A model generated the notes under the pieces. That model searched no databases. It was not told the origin of the DNA and was given only the letters and a program-made list of their open reading frames with translations. Shown here piece after piece: positions 1-8,074 of a stretch of DNA of 49,022 bases. Positions within the stretch are counted from its first letter, which is position 1. Every line of letters starts with the position of its first letter. Source of the stretch: Parafrankia sp. EUN1f (lineage in GTDB: Bacteria; Actinomycetota; Actinomycetes; Frankiales; Frankiaceae); assembly GCF_000177675.1 (NCBI RefSeq), contig NZ_ADGX01000060.1, positions 1-49,022 of the forward strand, given 5' to 3'. The position numbers and the translations under genes were made by a program.

Positions 1-259
1 CGCCGAACTCGTCAGACTCGTCAGCTTCGCCATCCAGAGCAGCGAACTTATCCTCAGCAACATCATCCGGCAGACCATCTAAACCAGCGCCGTCGCCGGA
101 CTCGTCAGACTCGTCAGCTTCGCCATCCAGAGCAGCGAACTTATCCTCAGCAACATCATCCGGCAGACCATCTAAACCAGCGCCGTCGCCGGACTCGTCA
201 GACTCGTCAGCTTCGCCATCCAGAGCAGCGAACTTATCCTCAGCAACATCATCCGGCAG
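1..259. repeat. 93-bp tandem repeat, about 2.8 copies in the window
   Basis: The sequence repeats with an exact 93-bp period from the left edge to 259, and it continues beyond the window. I found one difference: A at position 6 where later copies have G, which changes Ser to Phe in the encoded protein. The period equals 31 codons, so gain or loss of copies keeps the frame of the minus-strand gene. Near-identity at synonymous positions points to recent amplification or ongoing homogenisation. Confidence 0.95.
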
Positions 260-415
260 GGCGTCGGGATTTGAGTCGCCTGGTGACGGGGTGAGGTCGG
301 CGGCTGCGGGTCCGTCGCCGTCGAGGGCTTGGGCCTTGGCTTCGGCGGCGGAATCGGTGGGCGGTGGGGACGGTGGGGGGATATCAGCAGAATCGGCTGC
401 TCCATCGACGGGCAT
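1..415 (-). CDS. Acidic tandem-repeat protein, truncated at the left window edge
   Basis: An uninterrupted frame starts at ATG 415 and runs off the window, with 138 codons visible. The start lies 3 nt after the stop of the HerA-like gene, and AGGAG sits 10 nt upstream, so it should be co-transcribed and probably translationally coupled. Residues 1 to about 52 are Pro/Ala/Asp-rich. After that come 31-residue repeats, each containing DDVAEDKFAALDGEADES followed by a Ser/Gly/Asp linker and GLDGLP. Each full unit has 12 acidic residues and a single Lys, so the chain is strongly anionic and probably extended. The codons (TTA, GAT, GTT, GCT, TCT, AAG) are unlike those of the flanking G+C-rich genes. 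There is no signal peptide in the visible part. I do not recognise the family. A flexible acidic adaptor or DNA-mimic role is speculation. The C-terminus is not visible. Confidence 0.75.
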   Translation of the reverse strand, partial: MPVDGAADSADIPPPSPPPTDSAAEAKAQALDGDGPAAADLTPSPGDSNPDALPDDVAEDKFAALDGEADESDESGDGAGLDGLPDDVAEDKFAALDGEADESDESGDGAGLDGLPDDVAEDKFAALDGEADESDEFG

Positions 416-418
416 GGG

Positions 419-3400
419 TCAGGTGCTCCTGTTCTGCCGTTCCACCAGGTCAGCGAGCTGGTCGGCGAGTTTCGCGAGGCCCGGTCCCGCGCATGCCGAG
501 CGCAGTGCGGCGCGTAGGTGGCGGGGTGTGGTGCCGCCGACGAGCTGTCGTAACGCTGGGAGGAGTCCGCTGACCTCGATGTCGCCGAGGCTGACGGCGT
601 CCTGGCCTGCGGCGTTGGCAGGGTGTTCTTGCAGTTCCCGCAATTGTTCGACGACCGTCGCGCCGACGAGCAGGAGGCCGCGGCGGCGCCAGTCAGGCGT
701 GTCGGGATGTGGTCTGGTGGTCGCCCAGGGTTCGCTGGAGGCGCGGACGAGCGTGCGTCGCACGTCCTGCCAGCGGTACTTCCCCGCGGTCCACTGGCGC
801 GTGTCCCCGGTGGCGGCAGGGAGACCTGCGGAGAGTCGGTGCAGGGTGTCCGAGAGGCGGTCGGCTGAGTCGTCCGGGTCGACGAACGGTCGCAGCCCGC
901 TCGCGCGGGCCGAGACGGCGCGGTCCACCGCATGGGCCAGCGCACAGTCGAGGCTTCGGGGTGGCAGCGACGCCAGCCGGGTGCGCAGCTCCGCCGACGG
1001 CGCGGGTGCAGGGAGCTTCAGGAGGTGCGCGAGCCCGATCACCTGGTGCGCGGCGACGGCCTCGACCCAGATGAGCAGGTCGGGTTCGGCTGCGAGGTGC
1101 GCCGCGTCGTTCACTTCCGCGAGGGTGCAGGCCCGCTTGCGGCAGTCGGCCCCGCACAGCTGGCTGCGCCGACCCGCCAGCGGGACACCGTCGTGGCGGG
1201 CGCCCGCGGCGGATTCCCGGTCGGAGCCGGGCGTCATCCGGGTGAGCACCGGCCGGTCCATCCCGTCCACGGTGACCGCGGCCACGCCGGCCGGCAGCGC
1301 GACGACCAGCTCCGACTGGGGGCGCTGGAGGTTCATGGTCGCGCCGACGGCGGCGCGGTCATCGGCCGACGGGAGCCGGTGCATGACCTTCAGCGCGGTG
1401 TTCTTCAACACGTCCGGGACGATCTTCGCGGGAATCTGCTCGACGACCAGGACACCCTCGCCGTAGGCACGGATCTCCGCGAGCAGTGAGGCGAAGAGCT
1501 CGACGGCCGCCGCGGCAGGCCCGTGCTCGACGTTGCGCAACAGGCGGTGGGCCTCCTCGACGACCAGCAGGTGCCGCAGCCGGTCGGCGTCGTCGCCAGC
1601 CACCGCGCCGCGGGCATGCCGGACACGCAGATGCTCGACGATGCGGACCAGCACGGCGCCGAGCAGGAACGCCTTGTCCTGGTCGTTGGTGATGTCCTCC
1701 AGCTCGAAGACCACGTTGCGGGTCAGGAGCGCCCCGATGTCCAGCGGGTGCCCGCCCTCGAAGAACCGGCCGGGTGTGCCCTCCCGCAGCGAGCCGATCC
1801 GGACGTCGACGAAACCCCGGACGTCCGCGGTGACCTGCGTGCCGTAGCCGATCCGCTCGACCACCCGCGACGCGGTGCGCTGCAGGTCGCCGAGTGTCGG
1901 GTAGCGCGGCCGGGCGGCCCTCAGCTCCTCGTCGTCGTGCATTCGCGGCCGGTGGGCTGGGCGCATCCGGCTGGCGACCAGGTCCCAGCCGGCGTCGGAG
2001 TAGCAGACGGTCAGCGCCCGTGCCAGCACCTGCGGGAATGGCTCGTGAGACTCGAACGCCGCCAGGAAGAGTGCCCGGACCAGGTCGATGTGGCTCTGCA
2101 GCGGGAACCCGGGCTCAGGCTCCAGGGGGTTGAGCGCCGCGGGTGCCGCGTCGATCCGTCCCGGCCGGATCACCAGCACCTCGTGGCCGGTGAGCCGACC
2201 GGCCATCCGCGCGTACTCTGCCTTCGCCGGTTCGAGAACCATCCACGGAACCGGGTCGGGTGCGGTGGCAAGGGCCTCCAGCAGGGAGCGGACCGTCTGG
2301 GATTTCCCCGAGCCGGTCGCCCCGCAGACGAAGGCATGCCGGTTCAACGTCGCCCGGCTGACGGCCAGCGGCCCGGCGGGCGTCCATCCGGCGTCGAGCA
2401 CCTCGCCGAGGTGGATGTCGCCACCCGCGGAGTTGTCCGTGCGGTGCGGCGGTTCGGCTGCGGCGATGTGCCGAAGGGCGCCCTCGGGCGTGACGTCGAA
2501 CGTGTGCGGGGCGACGAGAGTGATACCGGGAAGTTCCCGCCGGGGTGGCCGTGCGATCGCCGCGAGCAGCTCCGCGCTCGCCCGGAACGGATACCGAGGG
2601 GCGGTCTGGGCATCGAGCGCGACGGCGAGCGCTTCCGGCGGCTCCGGTGACGGAGCCAGCACGTAGGGCAGGTCGTCGAGGTCGCTCGTGCCGCACAGAA
2701 GCGCCGCGGTCAGGCGGGCGTCGACCGGATCCGCGCCGCCGGCCAGTACCCGCACCTCCCACATGCCGCTCGCGGCCGAGCGGGTCAGCTCGCGGTAGCG
2801 GGCGTCGCTGCGTTCGAGTTCCACGCGGGCCTGCGCGTCTCTGTCCCGCTGCTGTAGGAAGGGGATCGTGCGGAGCAGGTCCGCGCTCTCAGCCTCGACG
2901 GACCTCGGTGACACGGGCGTGGCGAGGACCAGCCAGGCATAGGCGCCGGGCAGGTGTGCGACGTGGTCGTCGAACGAGCCGCGTCGCTGCGCCCGCCCGC
3001 TCGCCGCGGGGGCATGCGCGGGCCGCGACCACAGCGCGTCCGAGATGCCGGTGCAACGTTGCCACACCGGGAAGGCGCCGAGCGCCGTGACGACCGCGGC
3101 TGTCTCGATCGCGACGGCGGTGCCACCAGGCGGATAGAGCACGGGTTCCGGCTCACCGCTGGTGCGCTCTGGCGACGGGGCCGTGGACGTTCCGCGTGCG
3201 GCGGGCGGGAAGCCCGGGTATCCGCCCACGAGGAACCAGGTGTGTGGGTCGCCGGGCCGGCGTAGCCAGGCCACCGCGATCATCCGGCCTGGCGCCGCCC
3301 CGGCGGTCAGTGCGGCGTGCGCGGCGACGAGCGCCGCACACAGCTGTATCGGTGTCTCGTCAGGCTGGCCGTCCTCCGGTGGGCGAGGTACCGAGATCAG

Positions 3401-3439
3401 CCGGTGGAATCGGAGACCGTGCAGGTCCACCGCGTTCAT
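419..3439 (-). CDS. HerA/DUF87-type P-loop ATPase with long N- and C-terminal extensions
   Basis: A 1006-residue protein with a Walker A GATGSGKS at about 372-380 (Lys379) and a Walker B LLVVEEAH with Glu628-Glu629. A following stretch, VVEQIPAKIVPDVLKNTALK, matches the sensor region of HerA/VirB4-like translocases. These ATPases usually form hexamers that pump DNA or power a membrane machine. The first 340 or so residues show no motif I know. After the ATPase core there is a Cys cluster (C761-x3-C765-x4-C770) and about 235 residues of unknown fold. The gene begins 9 nt after the stop of the membrane protein gene and ends 3 nt before the acidic-repeat gene, so the three form an operon. Length far exceeds plain HerA (about 500-600 residues). 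No NurA nuclease partner is adjacent, which argues against the classical HerA-NurA repair pair. ATPase assignment is firm and the role is unknown. Confidence 0.85.
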   Translation of the reverse strand: MNAVDLHGLRFHRLISVPRPPEDGQPDETPIQLCAALVAAHAALTAGAAPGRMIAVAWLRRPGDPHTWFLVGGYPGFPPAARGTSTAPSPERTSGEPEPVLYPPGGTAVAIETAAVVTALGAFPVWQRCTGISDALWSRPAHAPAASGRAQRRGSFDDHVAHLPGAYAWLVLATPVSPRSVEAESADLLRTIPFLQQRDRDAQARVELERSDARYRELTRSAASGMWEVRVLAGGADPVDARLTAALLCGTSDLDDLPYVLAPSPEPPEALAVALDAQTAPRYPFRASAELLAAIARPPRRELPGITLVAPHTFDVTPEGALRHIAAAEPPHRTDNSAGGDIHLGEVLDAGWTPAGPLAVSRATLNRHAFVCGATGSGKSQTVRSLLEALATAPDPVPWMVLEPAKAEYARMAGRLTGHEVLVIRPGRIDAAPAALNPLEPEPGFPLQSHIDLVRALFLAAFESHEPFPQVLARALTVCYSDAGWDLVASRMRPAHRPRMHDDEELRAARPRYPTLGDLQRTASRVVERIGYGTQVTADVRGFVDVRIGSLREGTPGRFFEGGHPLDIGALLTRNVVFELEDITNDQDKAFLLGAVLVRIVEHLRVRHARGAVAGDDADRLRHLLVVEEAHRLLRNVEHGPAAAAVELFASLLAEIRAYGEGVLVVEQIPAKIVPDVLKNTALKVMHRLPSADDRAAVGATMNLQRPQSELVVALPAGVAAVTVDGMDRPVLTRMTPGSDRESAAGARHDGVPLAGRRSQLCGADCRKRACTLAEVNDAAHLAAEPDLLIWVEAVAAHQVIGLAHLLKLPAPAPSAELRTRLASLPPRSLDCALAHAVDRAVSARASGLRPFVDPDDSADRLSDTLHRLSAGLPAATGDTRQWTAGKYRWQDVRRTLVRASSEPWATTRPHPDTPDWRRRGLLLVGATVVEQLRELQEHPANAAGQDAVSLGDIEVSGLLPALRQLVGGTTPRHLRAALRSACAGPGLAKLADQLADLVERQNRST

Positions 3440-3448
3440 CGCATCGCC

Positions 3449-5428
3449 TCAGCCGGCATGCCCGGGAGGCTGCCCCTGCCACGCCGGCTGCGGCGATGGA
3501 AGCGGGTAGGCGTGCGGCGGAGGGTAAGCGCGCCCGGGCCCGCCGTATCCTGGCGCGCCCTGTCCCAGCGCAGCCTGTCCCGGCGCGCCCTCGGGCACGC
3601 GGTTCACGTCCGCGACCTTCGGGAGCAGCACGGTGCCCGGGTTGCAGTCTCCGCTGCGCACCCGGCCCGGGCCGTCGACGGTTCCGACGAGGACGAACGC
3701 CGTCGCAGGCAGGCTCTGCAGGACGGTCGGCTCGACGGTGTACTCGTTCACCCGCTGGTAGGTGGAGCCGTCGTTGCGAGAGGTCGACTCGGTGAAGCTC
3801 CGCGTACTCTGCCACGTTTTGGAGAACGAGCTGCTTACCGAGGAGTTCCGGCTGTCCACCGAGTGCAGTCCGTAGCCCGAGCTGCGGCCTTCCGACACCG
3901 ACTTTCCGGCCTGCTCTCCGTGGCTGGTGCTCACGCCGTCGGCGAGGCTGCGGCCGATCTGTTCGGTGAGCTGGGAGAGCGTGAACCGGTAGCCCCGGCC
4001 GATGAAGTCGGCCGCGAGGCCGGCCTCCCGCGCGTTACCGAGACGCATGATCACGGCAGCCCCCCCGTGGCTGCCGAGCAGGCGTTCGGCGTCGTCGGCG
4101 AGCCGCTCGAACATCAGGATCAGACGGATCTGGGTCAGCTCGGCATGCCGGACGAGTGTGTCGAGCGCGGTGCGGCCGACACGGTCGGCGCCGGCGACCA
4201 CGAGGACCGGGCGGCTGGTCACGGTTGACCGTTGGCGCATTCGCGCGAGTACCGCCTGGACAACGATCCGGTCGACGAGCGCCTTGTGACGGGCCGACAC
4301 CCTGCGGCTCGAGGTGGCGAGCACCCGCAGCTGCCGTTCGGGCCACCAGTCCGGGTCTCCTGACAGGCGCCGGGTCACCGGGCCAGGGGTCGGCTGTTCC
4401 GTGAAGTGGTCGAGCTCGGTCCGCAGGAAGCGGACCTGGTCGGCGACCCGGTCCCGCTGGGCGAGACCGTGCATGCGCTGCTGCAACGCGGCGATCTCCG
4501 CGGTGGTGAGCAGCCCCGGGTGGAGTGCCTCCTCGTGGTTATCCAGCACGCGCAGCGCGGCGGCGAGGCGCGCGAAGGAGTAGGGCGGCGCCAGCCTTGT
4601 GGTGACGGTCCTGAGAATGTCGGCGTCGATGACCCGAAGCGTCGGCTCACCGCCGTCGCGGCGCTCGGCGTCGACGGCGTCGGCGATCAGGTCGGCGACC
4701 TCGTTGGCATCGAGACCGTCGAGCGTCCCGACCTGCTCCAACGCGGCGGGAAGTTCGTGGACGTCCGCCGGAATACCCGCGTGGCCGGCCAGCGAGACGA
4801 GTTCGTCGGCCACGGCGCGTTCGGTCAGGTCGATCAGCAGGATGCCGCGGCCCGACCCCAGAAGGGACGCACCACAGGTGGCGAGAAGGCTGCTCCAACC
4901 GGCCGTTGTTCCACCAAGGACGTCGATTCTCGGGGCTCCGACGGCGTCGAGGGGGAAGTACAGCATCGCCCGCTCGATCCGCTCCGCCTCGGCCTGGTCA
5001 TGTGCGTACAGGCGTTGCCGCCACTGCACGGTCAGAACCTCGTGGGAGCGCTGGTAGTCGGCGAACTCCGCGGACGCCTGGCTGGTCGCGTCGACGATGC
5101 GGCGGTGGAGGGTAGAGACCCGAACGAAGGGGATGGCCGCGATGAACATACCGAAGCTCAGAAGGGCGATAGCGGGAGCCTGATCACCCTCGTGGAAACC
5201 GGCGAGCGACCACAGCCCGAAGAGACCGCCTATCAGCATCCAGGGACCGAAAGATGTCTGCTCCTGCGTGCGTTGAAGGTCGGACACGTCCGGCGGCGAA
5301 GGCGGCTGCCAGATCGGGGGGCGGTGCAGCTCCGGGGACGGCGCGGGCGGTGCCGGCAGAACGTACTCCCAGCCCCAGCGCTCGCGCGGGATGAACAGTA
5401 ACCGGACAAGCTCGGTCGCCGTATTCAC
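3449..5428 (-). CDS. Membrane-anchored degenerate P-loop protein with Ser-rich segment, partner of the HerA-like ATPase
   Basis: A 659-residue protein. Residues 61-77 and 84-104 form two likely transmembrane helices after a Pro-rich cytoplasmic start. At 172-180 GGTTAGWSS has the spacing of a Walker A motif, but Trp178 replaces the catalytic Lys. It is followed by a helix and GILLIDL, as in RecA/FtsK-like folds. VLVVAGAD (408-415) looks like a weakened Walker B. Residues 500-550 are very rich in Ser, and NEYTVEPTVLQSLPATAFVL (561-580) resembles the C-terminal strand region of VirD4/TraG-like coupling proteins (impression only). The last 45 residues are Gly/Pro-rich. It is the first gene of the operon. 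I infer a catalytically dead, membrane-tethered subunit working with the active ATPase downstream. No family name can be given with confidence. Confidence 0.7.
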   Translation of the reverse strand: MNTATELVRLLFIPRERWGWEYVLPAPPAPSPELHRPPIWQPPSPPDVSDLQRTQEQTSFGPWMLIGGLFGLWSLAGFHEGDQAPAIALLSFGMFIAAIPFVRVSTLHRRIVDATSQASAEFADYQRSHEVLTVQWRQRLYAHDQAEAERIERAMLYFPLDAVGAPRIDVLGGTTAGWSSLLATCGASLLGSGRGILLIDLTERAVADELVSLAGHAGIPADVHELPAALEQVGTLDGLDANEVADLIADAVDAERRDGGEPTLRVIDADILRTVTTRLAPPYSFARLAAALRVLDNHEEALHPGLLTTAEIAALQQRMHGLAQRDRVADQVRFLRTELDHFTEQPTPGPVTRRLSGDPDWWPERQLRVLATSSRRVSARHKALVDRIVVQAVLARMRQRSTVTSRPVLVVAGADRVGRTALDTLVRHAELTQIRLILMFERLADDAERLLGSHGGAAVIMRLGNAREAGLAADFIGRGYRFTLSQLTEQIGRSLADGVSTSHGEQAGKSVSEGRSSGYGLHSVDSRNSSVSSSFSKTWQSTRSFTESTSRNDGSTYQRVNEYTVEPTVLQSLPATAFVLVGTVDGPGRVRSGDCNPGTVLLPKVADVNRVPEGAPGQAALGQGAPGYGGPGRAYPPPHAYPLPSPQPAWQGQPPGHAG

Positions 5429-5654
5429 GTCGCCACCGTCGCCGTCACCGGGACCGCCGATGTCGGTGTGGGGCGGATCCGTGCTGGCCGTCGGAGTGCC
5501 ATAGCCACGCAGGTCGTGATCGTGTCAGCGATGCCAACCATTCCTCCACCTCGATGGAGCCCCGGCGGCCCCTACCGAGCGTTCACTGTTCCACGCCTCA
5601 CGTCCTCGAGTCTTTGGCACAGAGCGCAGAGAAGCTTGGGAAACAGCGCACGGC

Positions 5655-6692
5655 TCAGGCTTCCGGGTCGCGAGATTCAGCGTGCCTGAGATCCCTGGGT
5701 GGGGCGCCGTAGGCGGCCCGGAATGCGCGGCTGAAGTCCGCGGGATGGCGGAATCCCCACCGGGCGGCGATATCGCCGATCGTGAGGTGTTCCAACCGGG
5801 GGTTCAGAAGATCATCTTTGCAGCGCTCGAGGCGGCGGCGGCGGACCATCGCACCGACCGTCTCGGGCTGACCCTGGAACAGCTGGTGCAGTGTGCGCAC
5901 GGATATGTGATGGGCCGCGGCAATGGTGGCCGGCCGCAGTTCGCGGTCACCGAGGTTGTGGTCGATGAAGGTGTCGATGCGTGCCCGCAGCACCTGCTCA
6001 CGGGTTTCCACCGGCAGGGTGCGCTGCGCGTCCAGGTGACTCGCGAGGAAGGTGCTGGCCAGGTCGAAGCCGATGCGGCCCAACCGATGCAGTTCAGTCG
6101 AACCATGCGCGGCGGTCTTCTCCCGGAAGCCGGACAGGAATTGGCCGAGCAGCGCTCCCGTCTGGGTCCGCACGAGGAGAGCACTGCCCAGCAGCCGGTC
6201 CGCCGCGTCGCCCGACAACGGCAGGGAAGCTCTGGGCAGCCGCATCAGCGTCACACGTTTCTGGCGACCGTGGTCGAGGAAGTCGGCCGCCAGGGGGTGG
6301 GACGTGTCGAACAGTGCGATATCTCCGGCCTCGAGGCATGTGACATTGCCGGATTGTTCCACTCTGATTGGGCTGCCGTGGACCATGAACAGGTAGTAGT
6401 CCTCCGGGTCATAGCTCCGGATGAGGGCGGGGCTCCGACGGCCCGACAGCGGCGAGAACGTGAGTGTCGTTACGGCGCCACCAGCCAGATCGAACACGTT
6501 GATTTTCCCGCGGAAACAATCAGCGTAGCCACTGGTCGCCACAGTAGGCATGATATCCTGACACATTCGATGCATCCACCACTCGAACCGTTCCCGCGCC
6601 GGAACGACGTCAGTGGACAGGGTCGTTACGGAGTCCCGCACCAGGGGCAGGTTTTGGGACGCAGGTTCAGACACTCGTTTACCGATCCGCAA
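5655..6692 (-). CDS. AraC-family transcriptional regulator
   Basis: A 345-residue regulator. The N-terminal two thirds look like the AraC-like ligand-binding domain (PF14525 type; EDYYLFMVHGSPIRVEQSGN and the following cupin-like strands). The C-terminal 100 residues contain the two helix-turn-helix units, with RPATIAAAHHISVRTLHQLF and LTIGDIAARWGFRHPADFSR. The annotated start is TTG 6692 and lacks a clear ribosome site; GTG 6674 is an alternative. It sits between the ATPase operon and the catabolic cluster, on the same strand as both. The 226 bp after its stop should hold the promoter of the ATPase operon. Target and inducer are unknown. Confidence 0.9.
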   Translation of the reverse strand: MRIGKRVSEPASQNLPLVRDSVTTLSTDVVPARERFEWWMHRMCQDIMPTVATSGYADCFRGKINVFDLAGGAVTTLTFSPLSGRRSPALIRSYDPEDYYLFMVHGSPIRVEQSGNVTCLEAGDIALFDTSHPLAADFLDHGRQKRVTLMRLPRASLPLSGDAADRLLGSALLVRTQTGALLGQFLSGFREKTAAHGSTELHRLGRIGFDLASTFLASHLDAQRTLPVETREQVLRARIDTFIDHNLGDRELRPATIAAAHHISVRTLHQLFQGQPETVGAMVRRRRLERCKDDLLNPRLEHLTIGDIAARWGFRHPADFSRAFRAAYGAPPRDLRHAESRDPEA

Positions 6693-6800
6693 AGACGAAG
6701 TGCGACGGATAGTTCGTACGATCTTACGACCGGAGCCGTATGGATGCGGAGGTATGGCGGTGCCGGTGATGTCCGTATGGACGGCTACCGGTGGATCGGA

Positions 6801-8072
6801 TCAGCTCCCAGCGCTGGACAGTGCGACGAACCGGCGGGCGAGGGTGGCCGCGTGCAGGTCGGTCAGGCGCCCGACCGGAATCTCCGCGACCGGGCCGGCC
6901 AGGCCCGCCACCAGTGCGGGAAGGCGGCGGCGCATCCGGGCTGGTGAAGCTCCCAGGCGCGCGGCGGTGGCGTCGACGCTGCCGTCCGTCTCCAGCCACG
7001 CGTGCAGCAGATCGACATCCGCGGGGGCCAAGCCGGCCAGTGTCCGCTCGGCGAAGGCCCGCAGGCGTTGCGGCGGCAGGCCGACGAGCAGCCGTTCCAG
7101 CCCCAGGTCATCGAAGAGCAACGACGTCCGCTCGCGGTCACGGGGACGCGAACGGTCGTCCCGCGCTGAGGCACCGCCCCGCGCTGGGGTGGCGTCCCGT
7201 ACGGGGTCGCCGGCCTGCGCGTGGCCGGCTCTCAGCAGGGACAGGACCGCGTCCGCCGCGCTGAAGGAGGTGGCCGTCTCCGACGGGTCGATCGGGTCGC
7301 CCGGCACCACCGGTCCCGCGGCGGCGAGAACCGCGCCCGGTGAGCCGAGCTGGAAGGCGAGGTGCCGCGTCAGCCGGCCGAGCTCGGCCGGCACGTCACC
7401 GGACAGCAGCGTCCACGCCCGGTCACCGTCGCGCAGCACCGGGAAGCCGATCACATCACAGGCCCTCGCCCAGGCGTCCTGGTCGCTCCCGCGGTGCCAC
7501 AGCGCCGCACCCGCGTGCGGGATGCGGACATCCAGCCCGGCGTTCTCGGCGACGCGGACGAACTCGGCTGCCGGCCGGATCGCTTCATGGCGCAGATCGT
7601 CGATCACCACATCAACCCCGCGGGCGAGGCCGGCGATGTGGGCGTCGCGCCGCAGCGCCACGATGGCGAGCGCCGTGGTGGCAGCCTCGACCAGCCGATC
7701 GGCGTATGCCTGGTCGGCGTCGAGCAGGAGCACTCCCAGGTAGCGCTGTCCGATGCGCACCGGGCCGCCGCGCCCGCACCAGCCGTCCCGGCACACGACG
7801 GCGGCCGGGCCGAGCGCGGGACGGACCAGCAGGGCGGCCAGTGCGACGGCCGAGCTGCCCGCGGTCGGCCCCCGTGGAGTCGCCGACATCGCCGACTCGG
7901 AGGCGGCCAGCAGCGCGCCGGTCAGGTCGAGCAGCCGAAACACCCGGCCTGTGGCGGTGGCGAGCAGGCCGAGCAGGTCGCCCCACCCCGCGCCGTCGAA
8001 GGCCGCGTTGACGAGGTCGGCCTCCAGCCCGGCCAGGTCCGGAGCCGTCGGAAGCACGGAGGCCGTCGGCAC
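6801..8072 (-). CDS. PucR-family transcriptional regulator (first copy)
   Basis: About 423 residues from GTG 8072, which lies 2 nt after the TAG of the methyltransferase gene, so the two are probably coupled. The C-terminus has the PucR helix-turn-helix form (DLLHAWLETDGSVDATAARL, then ARMRRRLPALVAG). The middle (FVRVAENAGLDVRIPHAGAA and DRAWTLLSGD) matches the GGDEF-like domain common in this family. PucR proteins often control purine, allantoin or other nitrogen-compound catabolism. The position at the end of an amidase/amidohydrolase/Rieske cluster fits a local activator. A paralogue lies at 17141-18544. The longer open frame reaching 9131 is an artefact of read-through into the neighbouring gene. 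Confidence 0.85.
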   Translation of the reverse strand: MPTASVLPTAPDLAGLEADLVNAAFDGAGWGDLLGLLATATGRVFRLLDLTGALLAASESAMSATPRGPTAGSSAVALAALLVRPALGPAAVVCRDGWCGRGGPVRIGQRYLGVLLLDADQAYADRLVEAATTALAIVALRRDAHIAGLARGVDVVIDDLRHEAIRPAAEFVRVAENAGLDVRIPHAGAALWHRGSDQDAWARACDVIGFPVLRDGDRAWTLLSGDVPAELGRLTRHLAFQLGSPGAVLAAAGPVVPGDPIDPSETATSFSAADAVLSLLRAGHAQAGDPVRDATPARGGASARDDRSRPRDRERTSLLFDDLGLERLLVGLPPQRLRAFAERTLAGLAPADVDLLHAWLETDGSVDATAARLGASPARMRRRLPALVAGLAGPVAEIPVGRLTDLHAATLARRFVALSSAGS

Positions 8073-8074
8073 GG

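Noticed and set aside
1-259. A CRISPR array
   Set aside because: The repeats are contiguous 93-bp units without spacers and encode a protein.
172-945. A 257-residue Arg/Ser/Pro-rich minus-strand frame over the repeat region
   Set aside because: Its composition is that of a shadow frame. The other minus-strand frame through 1-415 gives perfect 31-residue acidic repeats and a proper start with ribosome site.
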